Shown in pieces: positions 42,305 to 52,457 of a stretch of 64,000 nt of DNA. The position numbers and the translations under genes were made by a program. The stretch's first letter is position 1; each line of letters begins with the position of its first letter. Below the pieces are notes generated by a model. It did no database searches and was not told the DNA's origin. It saw only the letters and a program-made list of their open reading frames with translations. Source of the DNA: Drouetiella hepatica Uher 2000/2452. Its GTDB lineage: Bacteria > Cyanobacteriota > Cyanobacteriia > Elainellales > Elainellaceae. The stretch is taken from the NCBI GenBank assembly GCA_019359505.1, contig JAHHHD010000016.1, forward strand, positions 1-64,000, written 5' to 3'.

Positions 42305-43651
42305 TCAGCGCTCCATTTCTGCTACAGACTTGGGCACACCTGCCGTTAAGATTTCGGAGCCTGTAGAGGTTACCAGAACATCGTCCTCAATCCGAATACC
42401 AATGCCATGCCAGCGCGGATCAACTTCTGGCTGACCTTCTACAGGCTTGATATAGGGCGAAATATAGATTCCCGGTTCGACAGTTAGTATCTGTCCCGGC
42501 TCAAGATTATGGGGGGTTTCTCCATGCTGGTAAACACCCGCATCATGAACATCTAAACCAAGCCAATGCCCAGTTTTGTGCATGTAGAAAGGCTTGTATT
42601 TCTCTTCTTTGATAATCTCTTCAATGTCGCCTTGCAATAGCCCCAACTCCATCAGACCTTCGACAATGACGCGCACAGCCACATCGTGGGTTTGCTTGTA
42701 GGGGTTTCCAGGCTGAACTTGGGCGATCGACTGCATCTGAGCCTCCAGCACAATCTCGTAGATCGTCTTTTGCTCTGGGGTAAACTTGCCGCTGAGGGGG
42801 AAGGTGCGCGTAATGTCAGAGTTGTAGTATTCGTAGGCGGCTCCGGCATCAATCAGCAGCAGCTCGTTGTCCTGCATCCGACGATTGTTTTCGGTGTAGT
42901 GCAGCACACAAGCATTGGCGCCCGAAGCCACAATTGAGGGATAGGCAGCCAGTGCGCCCTCTAGCCGAAAAGTATGTTCGATCTCAGCCTGGACTTCATA
43001 TTCATAGCGTCCGGGGCGGGCAAACTCGCGGGCGCGGTTATGGGCATCAGCCGCGATCGCCGCCGCTTTCCGCATCAAGTCAATCTCAGCCGCGCTTTTG
43101 ATCTGGCGCATTGGGTGCAAAATTGAAGCCGGATCTTCAAGGGCTGTTGGAGCAAATCCCTTGCGCTGATAGGTTGCCAGCAGCTTCTGCCAATGGGTGA
43201 GAAGCGTTTCATTGAAAGCGCGATCGCGTCCTAGCCGATAGTAGATGCGATCGGCTTTTTCCAGGTACTGCGGCAGCTTCTCGTCTAGTTCGGCGATCGG
43301 ATAGACAATATCTGCACCATATTGCTCTTTGGCAGCCTCTACGCCCACTCTATAGCCCGTCCAGGTTTCCTTTTCTAGATCCTTAGGCTGCACAAATAGA
43401 ATAAACCGATGCTCCTCATGGTGGGGTGCAAACACCGCTACGGCTTCCGCCTCGTTGAAACCTGTCAGGTAAAAAAAGTCGCTGTCCTGCCGGAAGTTAT
43501 ACTCCACGTCATTATGCATCACCGCCATGGGCGCACTGCGAAAAACCGCAGAGCCTTTGCCGATGCTAGTCATGAGTTTTGCGCGACGCTGAGCATATTC
43601 TGTTTGCATGACTGGCGTTTGCATAGCTAGAGCGATATGAGGGGTAGACAA
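42305..43651 (-). CDS. pepP: Aminopeptidase P (Xaa-Pro aminopeptidase)
   Basis: A 448-residue metallopeptidase that removes an N-terminal residue before proline. The N-terminal domain has YNFRQDSDFFYLTGFNE and the C-terminal pita-bread domain shows LLIDAGAAYEYYNSDITRTF (two Asp ligands), KTGHWLGLDVHDAG (His), LTVEPGIYIS (Glu) and GIRIEDDVLVT (Glu). All five metal ligands are present. Starts at 43651 or 43609 (MQTEYAQRR) are both possible. It is upstream of nothing on the same strand within 50 bases. Confidence 0.93.
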   Translation of the reverse strand: MSTPHIALAMQTPVMQTEYAQRRAKLMTSIGKGSAVFRSAPMAVMHNDVEYNFRQDSDFFYLTGFNEAEAVAVFAPHHEEHRFILFVQPKDLEKETWTGYRVGVEAAKEQYGADIVYPIAELDEKLPQYLEKADRIYYRLGRDRAFNETLLTHWQKLLATYQRKGFAPTALEDPASILHPMRQIKSAAEIDLMRKAAAIAADAHNRAREFARPGRYEYEVQAEIEHTFRLEGALAAYPSIVASGANACVLHYTENNRRMQDNELLLIDAGAAYEYYNSDITRTFPLSGKFTPEQKTIYEIVLEAQMQSIAQVQPGNPYKQTHDVAVRVIVEGLMELGLLQGDIEEIIKEEKYKPFYMHKTGHWLGLDVHDAGVYQHGETPHNLEPGQILTVEPGIYISPYIKPVEGQPEVDPRWHGIGIRIEDDVLVTSTGSEILTAGVPKSVAEMER

Positions 43652-43709
43652 TTCTTATTGTTGTACCCAGACCCTAGAAAAGGCAACTTTTAATCGCTCT
43701 AAGACAGTC

Positions 43710-44471
43710 CTAGAAAGCGTAGCTTAGAACCTTAATTTGACTGCCTGAACTAGGCAGATCGGCGTTGCCCAGCGAAATTGTGTCGCCTACCTGATCCACA
43801 GGCGTTCCTGACATCAGCGACAGAAAATTATCCAACGGCAAAATATCGCAAGTTGCAGCATCAGCGGCCTGAGTGCGGTATTGCGTCGGGATAATCAGCT
43901 TCGGGTTCAGCGCCAGAGCTGCCGCCTTCGCTGCTTCGGGCGTGTATGCCTTGACACCATTCCCTACCGGAATCAGCAGAATATCGGGGCGACCCATGAG
44001 AATCTGCTGCTCGACTGTGATAGGAGCCGCCGCACCGCCCAAGTGCAGGATGTTAACTCCACCTTGGTTCCAGCGCCAAACCACATTTGTGCCAAACTGC
44101 TTGCCTTGGCGGGTGTCGTGATCGGTGCCAATGCCCTGCACCTGCATGCCGCTAAACTCGTAGACTCCCGGCTCATCCAGAATTCGAGGAGTGCCCGGTA
44201 ATCCCTCAATGACCCCTTCGTCAAAGAGCCGACTGCTAATCATCACCAAGTCGGCCCCGACGCGAGGCGCGCGATAGCCTGCCGTGCAGCCGATCGGTCG
44301 AAAAGGATTGACCAGAATCCGCCGTCCGTCGCCGCTAAATAAAAAGCACATATGCCCTAGCGACTGGATGCTAACAGCGCTGCTCTGGGCTTGAGCCGAT
44401 CGCCCCACAATACCGCTCAAAGATAGAGCAAGACCAGCCCCGGCGTATTGAATCAGCTGTCGTCGTTTCAT
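43710..44471 (-). CDS. MBL-fold-like exported protein, metal site degenerate
   Basis: I start at ATG 44471 (MKRRQLIQYAGAGLALSLSG), giving a signal peptide with twin arginine-like RR and an AQA cleavage site. The rest resembles UlaG/MBL-fold hydrolases (SLGHMCFLFSGDGRRILVNP, GTDHDTRQGKQFGTNV, ILHLGGAAAPITVEQQILMG). The HxHxDH metal motif is not found: the place reads ISSRLFDEGVIEG. So the enzyme may be inactive as a hydrolase or use a different site. Export by Tat is inference. Confidence 0.78.
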   Translation of the reverse strand: MKRRQLIQYAGAGLALSLSGIVGRSAQAQSSAVSIQSLGHMCFLFSGDGRRILVNPFRPIGCTAGYRAPRVGADLVMISSRLFDEGVIEGLPGTPRILDEPGVYEFSGMQVQGIGTDHDTRQGKQFGTNVVWRWNQGGVNILHLGGAAAPITVEQQILMGRPDILLIPVGNGVKAYTPEAAKAAALALNPKLIIPTQYRTQAADAATCDILPLDNFLSLMSGTPVDQVGDTISLGNADLPSSGSQIKVLSYAF

Positions 44472-44607
44472 AGTCTCCTCCCACAGTTTACGATCCCCGC
44501 AAGTGTAATGGGCTTCAGCCACCCAACAATTGCAATTACCTAGCTTACAGGGATTAGGGGCAGTATTTGAGAAGCGATGTGCATGGCTTATGTATTTTCA
44601 GAACTGT

Positions 44608-45204
44608 CTACTCAGGGTTAATAGCAACCAAGAAATTTCTCAAAAGCTGCTTACCCGACTGAGTGAGTACGCTTTCAGGATGAAACTGAACGCCTTGAAT
44701 GTGGGGATAGTCGCGGTGGCGAACCCCCATAATCGTGCCATCTTCTACCCAAGCAGTAATCTCCAGATCCGCTGGACAGGTTTGGCGATCGATCACTAGA
44801 CTGTGATATCGAGTTGCCGTCAAAGGATTCTCCAACCCCGTAAATACGCCTGTGCCCTTGTGGTAAATCGGTGAGGTTTTGCCATGCATTAGCTCAGATG
44901 CCACCGTAATTTTGCCGCCAAACATATGCCCGATCGCCTGATGCCCCAGACAGACACCCAAAACGGGCGTGTTCACACCCAAGAGCCGAATCACATCTAG
45001 AGAGATCCCCGACTCATCAGGATGTCCCGGTCCCGGCGATATCACAATCCCATCAGGCTGCATTTGCTGAATCTGCTCTAGCGTAATCTGGTCATTGCGA
45101 TAGACCACGACCTCAGAGGCAATTGCCAGCTCTGCCCCTAGCTCTCCCAAATACTGAACGATGTTGTAGGTGAAGCTATCGTAGTTGTCGATGACCAGAA
45201 TCAT
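44608..45204 (-). CDS. trpG: Glutamine amidotransferase for anthranilate/PABA synthesis
   Basis: The start is ATG 45204 (MILVIDNYDSFTYNIVQYLG), which matches the family; the upstream 41 codons belong to the preceding gap. The 198-residue protein has the class I triad: GVCLGHQAIGHMFG (Cys), and HPESVLTQSGKQLL (His, Glu). It gives ammonia to a chorismate enzyme, making anthranilate or aminodeoxychorismate; in cyanobacteria one subunit may serve both. Its large partner is not in the window. Confidence 0.9.
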   Translation of the reverse strand: MILVIDNYDSFTYNIVQYLGELGAELAIASEVVVYRNDQITLEQIQQMQPDGIVISPGPGHPDESGISLDVIRLLGVNTPVLGVCLGHQAIGHMFGGKITVASELMHGKTSPIYHKGTGVFTGLENPLTATRYHSLVIDRQTCPADLEITAWVEDGTIMGVRHRDYPHIQGVQFHPESVLTQSGKQLLRNFLVAINPE

Positions 45205-45268
45205 AGGAGCGATTTTAAGGAAGCGAGAGGTTATGGAAAAGCGAGAGGATAGGGGCGTAGAAGAGGAC

Positions 45269-45724
45269 TTAAAAAAAGTTGACCTGTAAACGATCGAGCA
45301 AGGGAGGCAACAGCAGCGACCCGGCAACGATCACGGCGGCTAGGGAAGAGACCAAGACAGCCCCAGCGGCGCAATCCTTGGCGATTTTTGCCAGCTCATG
45401 ATAGGTCTGCCGGACGGTGAGATCCACCACCGATTCTAGTGCCGTGTTGAGTAGCTCCATGGTCAACACGGCGCCAATGGTTAACCCAATGATGGCAACT
45501 TCAACGCGAGTGACCTGTAAATAGATGCCGAGGGCGATCGCCAAACTGCCGACCGTGACGTGAATGCGGAAATTTCTCTGAGTCAAAAACGTGTAGCTCA
45601 GCCCTGCCCAAGCATACTTAAAACTGACAAACAAATTGGAGGCAACCCGCCAAGAAAGCGCCCTGTTATTTTCAACGGTAGGGCGCAGCGGAGTCTCTGT
45701 CGGGACTTCTGGAGTCATAGTCAT
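45269..45724 (-). CDS. dgkA: Diacylglycerol kinase (DgkA type)
   Basis: A 151-residue inner-membrane enzyme started at ATG 45724. It has RVASNLFVSFKYAWAGLSYT, QRNFRIHVTVGSLAIALGIY, the catalytic TMELLNTALESVVDLTV with the conserved ELLNTAIE glutamates, and KDCAAGAVLVSSLAAVIVAG. It phosphorylates diacylglycerol or undecaprenol at the membrane. It lies upstream of trpG with a 64-base gap on the same strand. Confidence 0.93.
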   Translation of the reverse strand: MTMTPEVPTETPLRPTVENNRALSWRVASNLFVSFKYAWAGLSYTFLTQRNFRIHVTVGSLAIALGIYLQVTRVEVAIIGLTIGAVLTMELLNTALESVVDLTVRQTYHELAKIAKDCAAGAVLVSSLAAVIVAGSLLLPPLLDRLQVNFF

Positions 45725-45892
45725 AAGCAACTTAAACAGGTGCGAGGTGGGGTGTAAACCAATCAACAGTTAGGAACTGTATAACCACAGGCTATTATTG
45801 CAACTTTCTTATGAACTTTAATTAGGCGATCGCCAGGTAAATTAATGTTAAAGTTCACGGTTTCTGACCCGGCGTAGTCAGGCGCTCCTGTT

Positions 45893-46480
45893 TTACGCCT
45901 TGGGATGTGCTTCATGATAATAACTCTGGAGTCTCTCTGTCTGTAGCCCCACGAGCTGTAATAGCCTCTCTTGTTGCTTCAGCATCAGCATCAGGTTTTC
46001 CTCATCTGGATGATCCCATCCCAGTAAATGCAGTAAGGCATGAGCGCCTAGCCACGCCAATTCATGCCGCAGAGGGTGCTGCTGAGCCTGAGTTTGGGCA
46101 GTTTCTACCGAAATCACGATATCGCCTAGGTAAAGCGGCTGCTCCGCCATGTCCTCAAGCTGAGGATAGTCTGTCTCTAGCGCCGCAAATGCCAGCACAT
46201 CGGTCGGCTGGTCTTTGTGGCGATACTGAGCATTGAGCAACTGAATTTCAGCATCATTGGTCAGACGCAAGCTCAGCTCATATTCTTGATGCTCTGCAAC
46301 GCCGGGATACCCTTCAAAAATAGGGCTTTGTAGGAAGTTGGGCGCTAGAGCCTTGAGCCACTGCTGAAACCAAATTTGCCACTCTGCTTCAGACACTGGA
46401 GCATCCAGCCCTGCCGCCTCAAAAAAACAGTCCTGTACAGCCACTTCGACTTGCACAGGTAAGGATTCCAACATTCGCAA
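45893..46480 (-). CDS. ybeY: Endoribonuclease YbeY
   Basis: A 195-residue metalloprotein for 16S rRNA maturation and ribosome quality control. The zinc motif HALLHLLGWDH (HxxxHxxxxxH) is complete, preceded by NAQYRHKDQPTDVLAFA and YLGDIVISVETA. The first 60 residues are longer than in E. coli, as is usual for cyanobacteria. It follows the small DUF3285 gene by 5 bases, so the two probably share a transcript. Confidence 0.94.
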   Translation of the reverse strand: MRMLESLPVQVEVAVQDCFFEAAGLDAPVSEAEWQIWFQQWLKALAPNFLQSPIFEGYPGVAEHQEYELSLRLTNDAEIQLLNAQYRHKDQPTDVLAFAALETDYPQLEDMAEQPLYLGDIVISVETAQTQAQQHPLRHELAWLGAHALLHLLGWDHPDEENLMLMLKQQERLLQLVGLQTERLQSYYHEAHPKA

Positions 46481-46485
46481 TTCCT

Positions 46486-46704
46486 CTAGCGAGTCAGGTA
46501 GGCAAGACCCACCAGCACCCCTAGTAGAGCGATCGTGCTGAGGGCAAAGTGGTAAAGCGATGTGCCCCGTTTGCGTACCATGTTGCGCATGGCTAGCTTG
46601 ACGTAGCTGGGGGGTGCAGTCGCCTTCTCTGGGACAGAAGCCTCACCACCTGATGATTCAGTTGGCTTGGAAGCAGGATCAGAAGCGGTTTGGGGCTGGC
46701 TCAT
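46486..46704 (-). CDS. DUF3285 small membrane protein
   Basis: A 72-residue cyanobacterial protein with a polar N-terminus rich in Ser, Pro and Glu and the DUF3285-type end PPSYVKLAMRNMVRKRGTSL, YHFALSTIALLGVLVGLAYL, one membrane helix. The function is not known. It lies directly upstream of ybeY, as in many cyanobacteria. Confidence 0.88.
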   Translation of the reverse strand: MSQPQTASDPASKPTESSGGEASVPEKATAPPSYVKLAMRNMVRKRGTSLYHFALSTIALLGVLVGLAYLTR

Positions 46705-46834
46705 GGAGCGATCGCTCTCAATCAGTACAAGATTCTACTCCGACTGTAGCACTCAGTTACAAAGAAGGTTAGTCAATATAGCCATCTTTTATCAATTAGT
46801 TCGCCCTTGAAACTCGCGGGCAGTTGTACTGGCA

Positions 46835-47398
46835 TCAAAAACGGGCATTCATTAAGAACTGCGATCGAATTTGCCAACGCTGACCGTCATGGAGCAACAG
46901 AGTAAGGCGATCGCTCACATATTCAAATTCCACCTGCCGTAGCTGTAGCTCAGACCAGGCTTGCTGAAACGTAGCCAGAGTCAGATTGCGGGAGGCAAGG
47001 GTGATATGGGGCGAAAAAGCTCGGTGCTGGACAATTGGATCGAAAATGCCATGGGTTTCAAGCTGTGCCATGAGGCGAGCTTGCAGCGCCAACAGTTCGG
47101 GAGTTTTGAGCACGTTGATATACAGCACTCGCGGCGCAAAGCTGCCAAAGCCGCTGAGCTTGACCGGGACGGCAGATTGGTTTTGGGTAAACTGGCTGAG
47201 GCAGCTTTCTAGCCGCGAGAGATTTGTCATTTGCCAGAGAAAAGGAGCCTGTAGGGTAATGTGTGGGGGCGATGGAGAGGTGCGCGTGTGATAGCGATCG
47301 CCCAGCTCCTGAATCACGCTGTTGGCATAATTCTGAATCTCAATAGGTGGAATCAACGCAATGAAAAAACGCGCCTCATCTGGAGCGACTGAAGCCAT
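46835..47398 (-). CDS. 2'-5' RNA ligase-like phosphoesterase (2H)
   Basis: A 187-residue protein of the 2H phosphoesterase superfamily with two HxT-type motifs: PHITLQAPF (about 42-50) and PHITLASRN (about 138-146). It starts ARFFIALIPPIEIQN. Members hydrolyse cyclic nucleotide phosphates or seal RNA; the substrate here is unknown. Codon use is normal and it stands alone. Confidence 0.88.
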   Translation of the reverse strand: MASVAPDEARFFIALIPPIEIQNYANSVIQELGDRYHTRTSPSPPHITLQAPFLWQMTNLSRLESCLSQFTQNQSAVPVKLSGFGSFAPRVLYINVLKTPELLALQARLMAQLETHGIFDPIVQHRAFSPHITLASRNLTLATFQQAWSELQLRQVEFEYVSDRLTLLLHDGQRWQIRSQFLMNARF

Positions 47399-47637
47399 AA
47401 TATTGAAATGTCAAGATATGGAAGTACCAAGATATTGAAATGTCAAGCTGAAATCATAATGAATGATAGAGGGTAAAGTTCTTCAATATTGCTTGGGCAG
47501 AATACCAACAGGGAAAACATCAGTAGAGTCATAAATCCACAATCAAGGATTTAGGGCACTATATATAGAGCTTTATTCTTTTTTCTAGTTTATCTCTACA
47601 AAACTGTAACTCTCTTCTGACCTCATGGTTGTGACCT

Positions 47638-48432
47638 ATGAAACCCCGTATCTTCTCACTTCTGGCTCTGTCACTTTGTCTGGCAACACCCGTAAAGGCT
47701 GAAAACATCCAGCATACTCAGCAGCTGATGAGCACCAAACGCTGCGAAAGCTGTGATTTGAGCGGCGCAGGGCTGACCTATGCCAATCTGTCAGGTGCAG
47801 ACTTGAGTAAAGCTAATCTGAGTCAGGCAAATCTCAGCCGAATTAATTTGAGCAGCGCAAATCTGCGGGGGGCAAATCTATCGGGAGCGGTTTTATTTAA
47901 CGCCAACTTGAGCGGGGCAGACCTAAGCGGAGCAGATTTGAGCGGAGCAGACCTGCGGGGAGCAACTGTGACAGGCGCAACCTGGACAGAAACCAATCTT
48001 ACTTCAGCCAATTTGATGGGAGCCGTGGGCTTGCCCACAGAAATTGCCACACCCGATCGCCTCTATGCCTGGGGATTGGCGGAAGCAGAGCGCGGTAATT
48101 TTCGGGATGCCATTAATAACTATAATCAGGCTTTGAGTCAGCAGCCTGACTTTGCCCATGCCATTCTGGCTAGAGGGGTGGCGCGGTTTCGATTGGGCGA
48201 TCGCCCTGGGGCAATGGCAGACGCTCAGGCGGCTGAGGAGATCTACACGGCACAGGGCAACAGTCAGGGGCTGCAAATCTCCACTCAGTTCACCGAGGGC
48301 ATGGTGGCCATGCAAGAGGCAGAAGATAAGCAGAAGCGCCGCGAACGGGTCGGGGGCGGCGGCGGTAGCTTCCTGGGCTTCCTAGGGTCGATCGCCAGCC
48401 TGTTACTGCAATTTGTCACGCCGGGTCTTTGA
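47638..48432 (+). CDS. Exported pentapeptide-repeat and TPR protein
   Basis: A 264-residue protein with a signal peptide ([18 protein letters not shown]), a CESCDLSG turn, then a 12-unit pentapeptide helix ([20 protein letters not shown] and onwards) and a TPR-type region ([20 protein letters not shown]). It ends with a glycine-rich hydrophobic tail ([20 protein letters not shown]). The last 17 bases overlap the end of the convergent BtuF-like gene. Function unknown. Confidence 0.87.
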   Translation: MKPRIFSLLALSLCLATPVKAENIQHTQQLMSTKRCESCDLSGAGLTYANLSGADLSKANLSQANLSRINLSSANLRGANLSGAVLFNANLSGADLSGADLSGADLRGATVTGATWTETNLTSANLMGAVGLPTEIATPDRLYAWGLAEAERGNFRDAINNYNQALSQQPDFAHAILARGVARFRLGDRPGAMADAQAAEEIYTAQGNSQGLQISTQFTEGMVAMQEAEDKQKRRERVGGGGGSFLGFLGSIASLLLQFVTPGL

Positions 48433-49360
48433 ATTCTCTGACGCGCCTCCAGCCTGAGCCTTCGTAACCAAAATTAAAGCGATCGGGGTGCAAAATCTCT
48501 GCCAAGATTTCCAGAGAGTCCACCAGCCGGGTACCCGGACGATTGAAATATTGATTGCCATCCGTTACGTAGACCTGTCCAGTCTTTACGGCTGACAAAT
48601 TCGCCCATTCTGGATGGGTAGGCAGCGATCGCGCCTCTTGGGTTGTCCGCGTCAAATCAAATCCGCAGGGCATGAGAATAATGAGGTCTGGATTGGCAAT
48701 CGTCAGCGCCTCCCACTGAAGCCAGGGTGAATGCTGACCCACCTCACCAAACAGCGATCGTCCCCCTGCTAGCTCGACCAGTTCTGGAATCCAGTTTCCG
48801 GCAGCCATCAGAGGCTCAATCCATTCGATACAGGCGACTCTGGGGCGATCGGCTATCAGGCTTGAACCTTGGGCACAGGTTTCGACTCGCTGCTGAAGGA
48901 AGTCAATTACAGGCTGGCTTTCAACGCCCAGCGCGGCAGCAACCTGTTCAATATCTGTCCACAGATCTGCCAAGACATTCGGCTGAAGCGAAATAATCTG
49001 AGGTTGGCTATGGGTCAGGCAATCGACTGCCTGCTCAACCTCTCCCAAACTCACGGCGCAGACCTCACATTGGGCTTGCGTCAAAATATGGGTAGGCTGA
49101 AGCTGCTCTAAAACCTCAGTTTTGACACGATAAACGCTCAACGCCGATTGCAGCAGATCAGTGACACGATCGTGAATTTCAGCGCTTGTCCCTTCTGGAT
49201 CAAACTTGGGTTCTGTACAAATCGGCAAACTCACCACCGAAGGCGGATAATCGCATTCGTGCGATCGACCCACCAAGCAATCAGCCAGACCCAGAGCCGC
49301 CACAATCTCTGTGGCGCTAGGAATCAGGGAAACAATTCTAGGTGGAGGCAAGGGAGGCAT
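48416..49360 (-). CDS. Cobalamin-binding (BtuF-like) protein
   Basis: A 314-residue protein of the helical backbone metal receptor group: [53 protein letters not shown] and [20 protein letters not shown]. It resembles BtuF-like cobalamin-binding proteins from cyanobacteria that lack a signal peptide; none is visible here, so it may be cytosolic or use an atypical route. No permease gene adjoins it. Start ATG 49360. Confidence 0.85.
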   Translation of the reverse strand: MPPLPPPRIVSLIPSATEIVAALGLADCLVGRSHECDYPPSVVSLPICTEPKFDPEGTSAEIHDRVTDLLQSALSVYRVKTEVLEQLQPTHILTQAQCEVCAVSLGEVEQAVDCLTHSQPQIISLQPNVLADLWTDIEQVAAALGVESQPVIDFLQQRVETCAQGSSLIADRPRVACIEWIEPLMAAGNWIPELVELAGGRSLFGEVGQHSPWLQWEALTIANPDLIILMPCGFDLTRTTQEARSLPTHPEWANLSAVKTGQVYVTDGNQYFNRPGTRLVDSLEILAEILHPDRFNFGYEGSGWRRVREFKDPA

Positions 49361-49387
49361 ATGTTGTCTTTGGAGGAACCCTGTACT

Positions 49388-50860
49388 CTACGCGATCGCT
49401 AGAAAGCGCTCAGGAGTAAAGCTGCCGTGCAGTCCGTAGGGCACATGGTGCTTAAGGGATAGCTTTGCCAGAGGTTTGCGGATGTCGCGGGCATCGTGGA
49501 TGACCAGCTGCGATCGCTCCAATTCGCCGTTAAAAATCAGCGTCAGCAGCCACCCGTCATCTTCCGCCTGTCCGTTGGGGCGCGGCACAAAGATGGGTTC
49601 ACCCGCAAAGCCGTGCGGGGCAGCACTCCAGAGCTGGCGATCGCCTGTGCCAACATCAATTTTTAGCACAGCTTGCAGGGGCGCGTTGCCCGTTGCCGCA
49701 TCTGCCGCGCCCATGTAGGCATAGCGATAGGGACGACCGACGCGATCGGGATGCACGACCGGAAACTCGCAACAGCGGCTTTCAATTAACGCTCGCTCAA
49801 CGGTTTGAGTTTTTAGGTCAAATCGGAAGCGCCAGAGCTGACCAGGAGCCAGAGCCGAAAACTTGACCTCTCGATAGTCCTGAGCGGGATCGATCGTCGG
49901 GAAATCGGCATAGCAAATGGAGTCAACGCAGAGTAGACCCTCTTGTTCGAAAGCGTTGGCGTGGTGGAAGACAAACCCAGCATCCACAGGAATAATCTGT
50001 ATTGGCGCTGAGCCATGTCTAGGAATAATGATCACCTGAGTTGGCTTATTAGGCTGAATCTTGAGACACTGACCCGCGCCTTTCATCCCCAGCAAAAAGG
50101 GTAGCGGGTTAAAGCTCATGGGTGCCTGGAAGAAAACACAGTAGTTGGGCGTAATTGCAAAATCATGCATGAAGGCAAACCCTGGCACAGAATGAGTCTG
50201 CTGCTGCACCAGCTTGCCAGAAGGATTGAACTCGTAGAGGGTGATGCTGGTCGAGAGTCCCGGCTTGATGGCAAAGTTAACCAGGCGAGGTTCGCCATCG
50301 CAGTTGGGATCAATCCGAGGATGTGCCGCAAACGCAGAACCCGTCTTCAATACGCCATCTAGGTACTCCAGACCGATCGTTTCTAGAGTTGCCGGATCGA
50401 GCCGATGGGGTTCAGCCGCTTCCCACAGTGCCAGCAGCTTCTCGCCCCAGTAGAGAATGTTGGTATTGGCAATATTTTTGAGCTTTAGATCGAAGGCATT
50501 TGCCAGCCAGCCCCCCGATTTCTGAGTGCCAAATACGCCGCGGTAGAGGATTTTGCCAGCTTTCTCTTCTTCGACAAATGCCTGAGTTCGCACAAATCGA
50601 TTGCGGAAATGGACGCGCCCCTCGCCAAAAGTGAAGGCACAGACCATGCCATCACCATCAAACGGGTGATGGAAGGGATGACCATTGATATCTAGCAAAC
50701 CAGGGCCATTACGAAACAATGTGCCGCTTAGCTCAGCAGGAACCTGTCCCTCAATTTCATCGATCCAATAGTCGCGTTCTTCAAGCAGCGATCGATATCC
50801 CTTTTGCCACTCTTGCAGGTCGTAAGAGGCGGAGTAGTCTTGCTCAAGCTGAATCTGCAT
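49388..50860 (-). CDS. Carotenoid oxygenase
   Basis: A 490-residue seven-bladed propeller dioxygenase like the cyanobacterial apocarotenal oxygenases. The iron ligands look complete: histidines in FAAHPRIDPN, FMHDFAITPN, FHHANAFEQEG and the C-terminal YGLHGSFTPE. The N-terminus has DINGHPFHHPFDGDG, also typical. It cleaves a carotenoid or apocarotenoid, perhaps to retinal. It follows the transporter gene at 50920 by 59 bases on the same strand, so a shared transcript is likely. Confidence 0.93.
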   Translation of the reverse strand: MQIQLEQDYSASYDLQEWQKGYRSLLEERDYWIDEIEGQVPAELSGTLFRNGPGLLDINGHPFHHPFDGDGMVCAFTFGEGRVHFRNRFVRTQAFVEEEKAGKILYRGVFGTQKSGGWLANAFDLKLKNIANTNILYWGEKLLALWEAAEPHRLDPATLETIGLEYLDGVLKTGSAFAAHPRIDPNCDGEPRLVNFAIKPGLSTSITLYEFNPSGKLVQQQTHSVPGFAFMHDFAITPNYCVFFQAPMSFNPLPFLLGMKGAGQCLKIQPNKPTQVIIIPRHGSAPIQIIPVDAGFVFHHANAFEQEGLLCVDSICYADFPTIDPAQDYREVKFSALAPGQLWRFRFDLKTQTVERALIESRCCEFPVVHPDRVGRPYRYAYMGAADAATGNAPLQAVLKIDVGTGDRQLWSAAPHGFAGEPIFVPRPNGQAEDDGWLLTLIFNGELERSQLVIHDARDIRKPLAKLSLKHHVPYGLHGSFTPERFLAIA

Positions 50861-50919
50861 AGGTGCCTATAGATGCCTTATGGTATCGGTGATTTATTTG
50901 TGGTTTTGAAGAAATGCTG

Positions 50920-52323
50920 CTACTTGCCGATTTCTGTAACTAGCTCTGAGTCTGCAAGAGCAACCACCCCCTCTAGCGGTAGAACCTCCAGAGGTACTAC
51001 GGTGGTAGAGTGCTGAGATGACCCTTCCTGCGCAGGTAGCCAGCTCAGAAGTGGCAACGGCAGCAGCGTGGTCAGATTGGTGATCACTACCAAAAACCAT
51101 AGCTTGTCAAAATTTGACTCATTGATGCCCAACCCATGCATCAGCCAAGCTCCTAGCTCGTAGGAAAGAAATCCTGCCAGGTTATAAATAGACATCAGCA
51201 GCGCAAATAGCGTCGCCTCAACGCCAGGAGGACAAAGCCGCGCTGCCAAAATTAGAACAGGCATAAAGGCAATTTGACCCATCACCGTCAACACGATGCT
51301 ATCGCCTAGGCTAAACCAGTGATCGTCAATGCCGATCGCCCGATTGGTATGAGTGACCAGCAGCAGCATCGTCATCCCCAGCGCCGCAGAGATTACCGTA
51401 CTCCAGCCAAACATCACCCGCATGGGAATGCCCTTGAGAAAACGCTGGAACACCCAAATGCCGAGCAATGCCGCTAAGCTCGTGACCAGCCGAACCCTTC
51501 CCAAAAACTCAGGCTGAAATCCCAGCTCGTTGGTGGTGAAGAAAAAGAAAGCTGAATCTGCGGTCGGAGTTGCCTGCCATAGAAAGATGAATGCGGTTGG
51601 CATCCAGATTGATTTCTGTGTAATGGCTCCCTTAAGCTGCTTCACCTGATCCCAAATGGCCGACCAGTTGCTGGCTTCCGTCACGCGCGACTCGGCAATC
51701 AGCCATGCCACCCCTGAAACGATGAGGGGAAAAACTGCCGTAACGCCAAACACTGCACGGTTGGTGAAGTGCTCTAGCAAGAACCCACTGAAGTAGGCAG
51801 TCAGCAACCCGCCTAATGCAGAAGCGCCCCAGGTAAGAGATTGCAGCGATCCGGCATCCTTCACCTCTTCGCTGCGCGCCCGTTCCACCACCAGCGAATC
51901 CACGATCACATCGCTCAGCGCTACGGAGAGGGAGCCAAGGGCGATCGCCAAAGTCGCAGCCCAGGGCGTATGAACTACGGTCGCCATTGCCACCCAAGCC
52001 CCAGCTCCCAGAAAGCCCGACAGGATTAAGTAAGGACGACGGCGATAGCCAAACAGCGGTAGACCATCCGAGATGAACCCAAACAGCGGCTTCACCATCC
52101 AGGGCAACGCTGCAATGCCCATTAGAGCCGAAACCTGCACTGGACCCAGCCCCAATTCATCTTTTAGGAAAAAGCTGACGGCTAGACGCGCGAGTCCCAC
52201 AACGCCCTGAACAAAGTAGACCATTAAGATGGCAATGAGTTCAGGGGTTGGCTCGTTACCAAAGAACAGCTTTTCCGTCAAAAATGGCTTGAGCTTATTA
52301 GAACCAGGCAGTGAAATTGTCAT
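50920..52323 (-). CDS. Folate-biopterin transporter (FBT) family
   Basis: A 467-residue membrane protein with about 12 helices. The family pattern is clear: MVYFVQGVVGLARLAVSFFL, KDELGLGPVQVSALMGIAAL, PWMVKPLFGFISDGLPLFGY, and LSDVIVDSLVVERARS. By family knowledge cyanobacterial members carry folates; the substrate here is not fixed. It precedes the carotenoid oxygenase gene. The acidic C-terminal tail is polar and variable. Confidence 0.9.
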   Translation of the reverse strand: MTISLPGSNKLKPFLTEKLFFGNEPTPELIAILMVYFVQGVVGLARLAVSFFLKDELGLGPVQVSALMGIAALPWMVKPLFGFISDGLPLFGYRRRPYLILSGFLGAGAWVAMATVVHTPWAATLAIALGSLSVALSDVIVDSLVVERARSEEVKDAGSLQSLTWGASALGGLLTAYFSGFLLEHFTNRAVFGVTAVFPLIVSGVAWLIAESRVTEASNWSAIWDQVKQLKGAITQKSIWMPTAFIFLWQATPTADSAFFFFTTNELGFQPEFLGRVRLVTSLAALLGIWVFQRFLKGIPMRVMFGWSTVISAALGMTMLLLVTHTNRAIGIDDHWFSLGDSIVLTVMGQIAFMPVLILAARLCPPGVEATLFALLMSIYNLAGFLSYELGAWLMHGLGINESNFDKLWFLVVITNLTTLLPLPLLSWLPAQEGSSQHSTTVVPLEVLPLEGVVALADSELVTEIGK

Positions 52324-52457
52324 TCAGTAAGATAAGGATTCCAACAGAATCGTTAAGAAATATCACGCTGCCTACTATGATAGCGTTCTGCATCCTTCTG
52401 TCCAGTTTGGGAGTATCTAGTTTGAGAGGGCTATAGAGTTGGCCCTAGGCTCTAGCA

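Noticed and set aside
47823-48050. Minus-strand frame opposite the pentapeptide repeats
   Set aside because: Its repetitive content simply mirrors the pentapeptide coding repeats.
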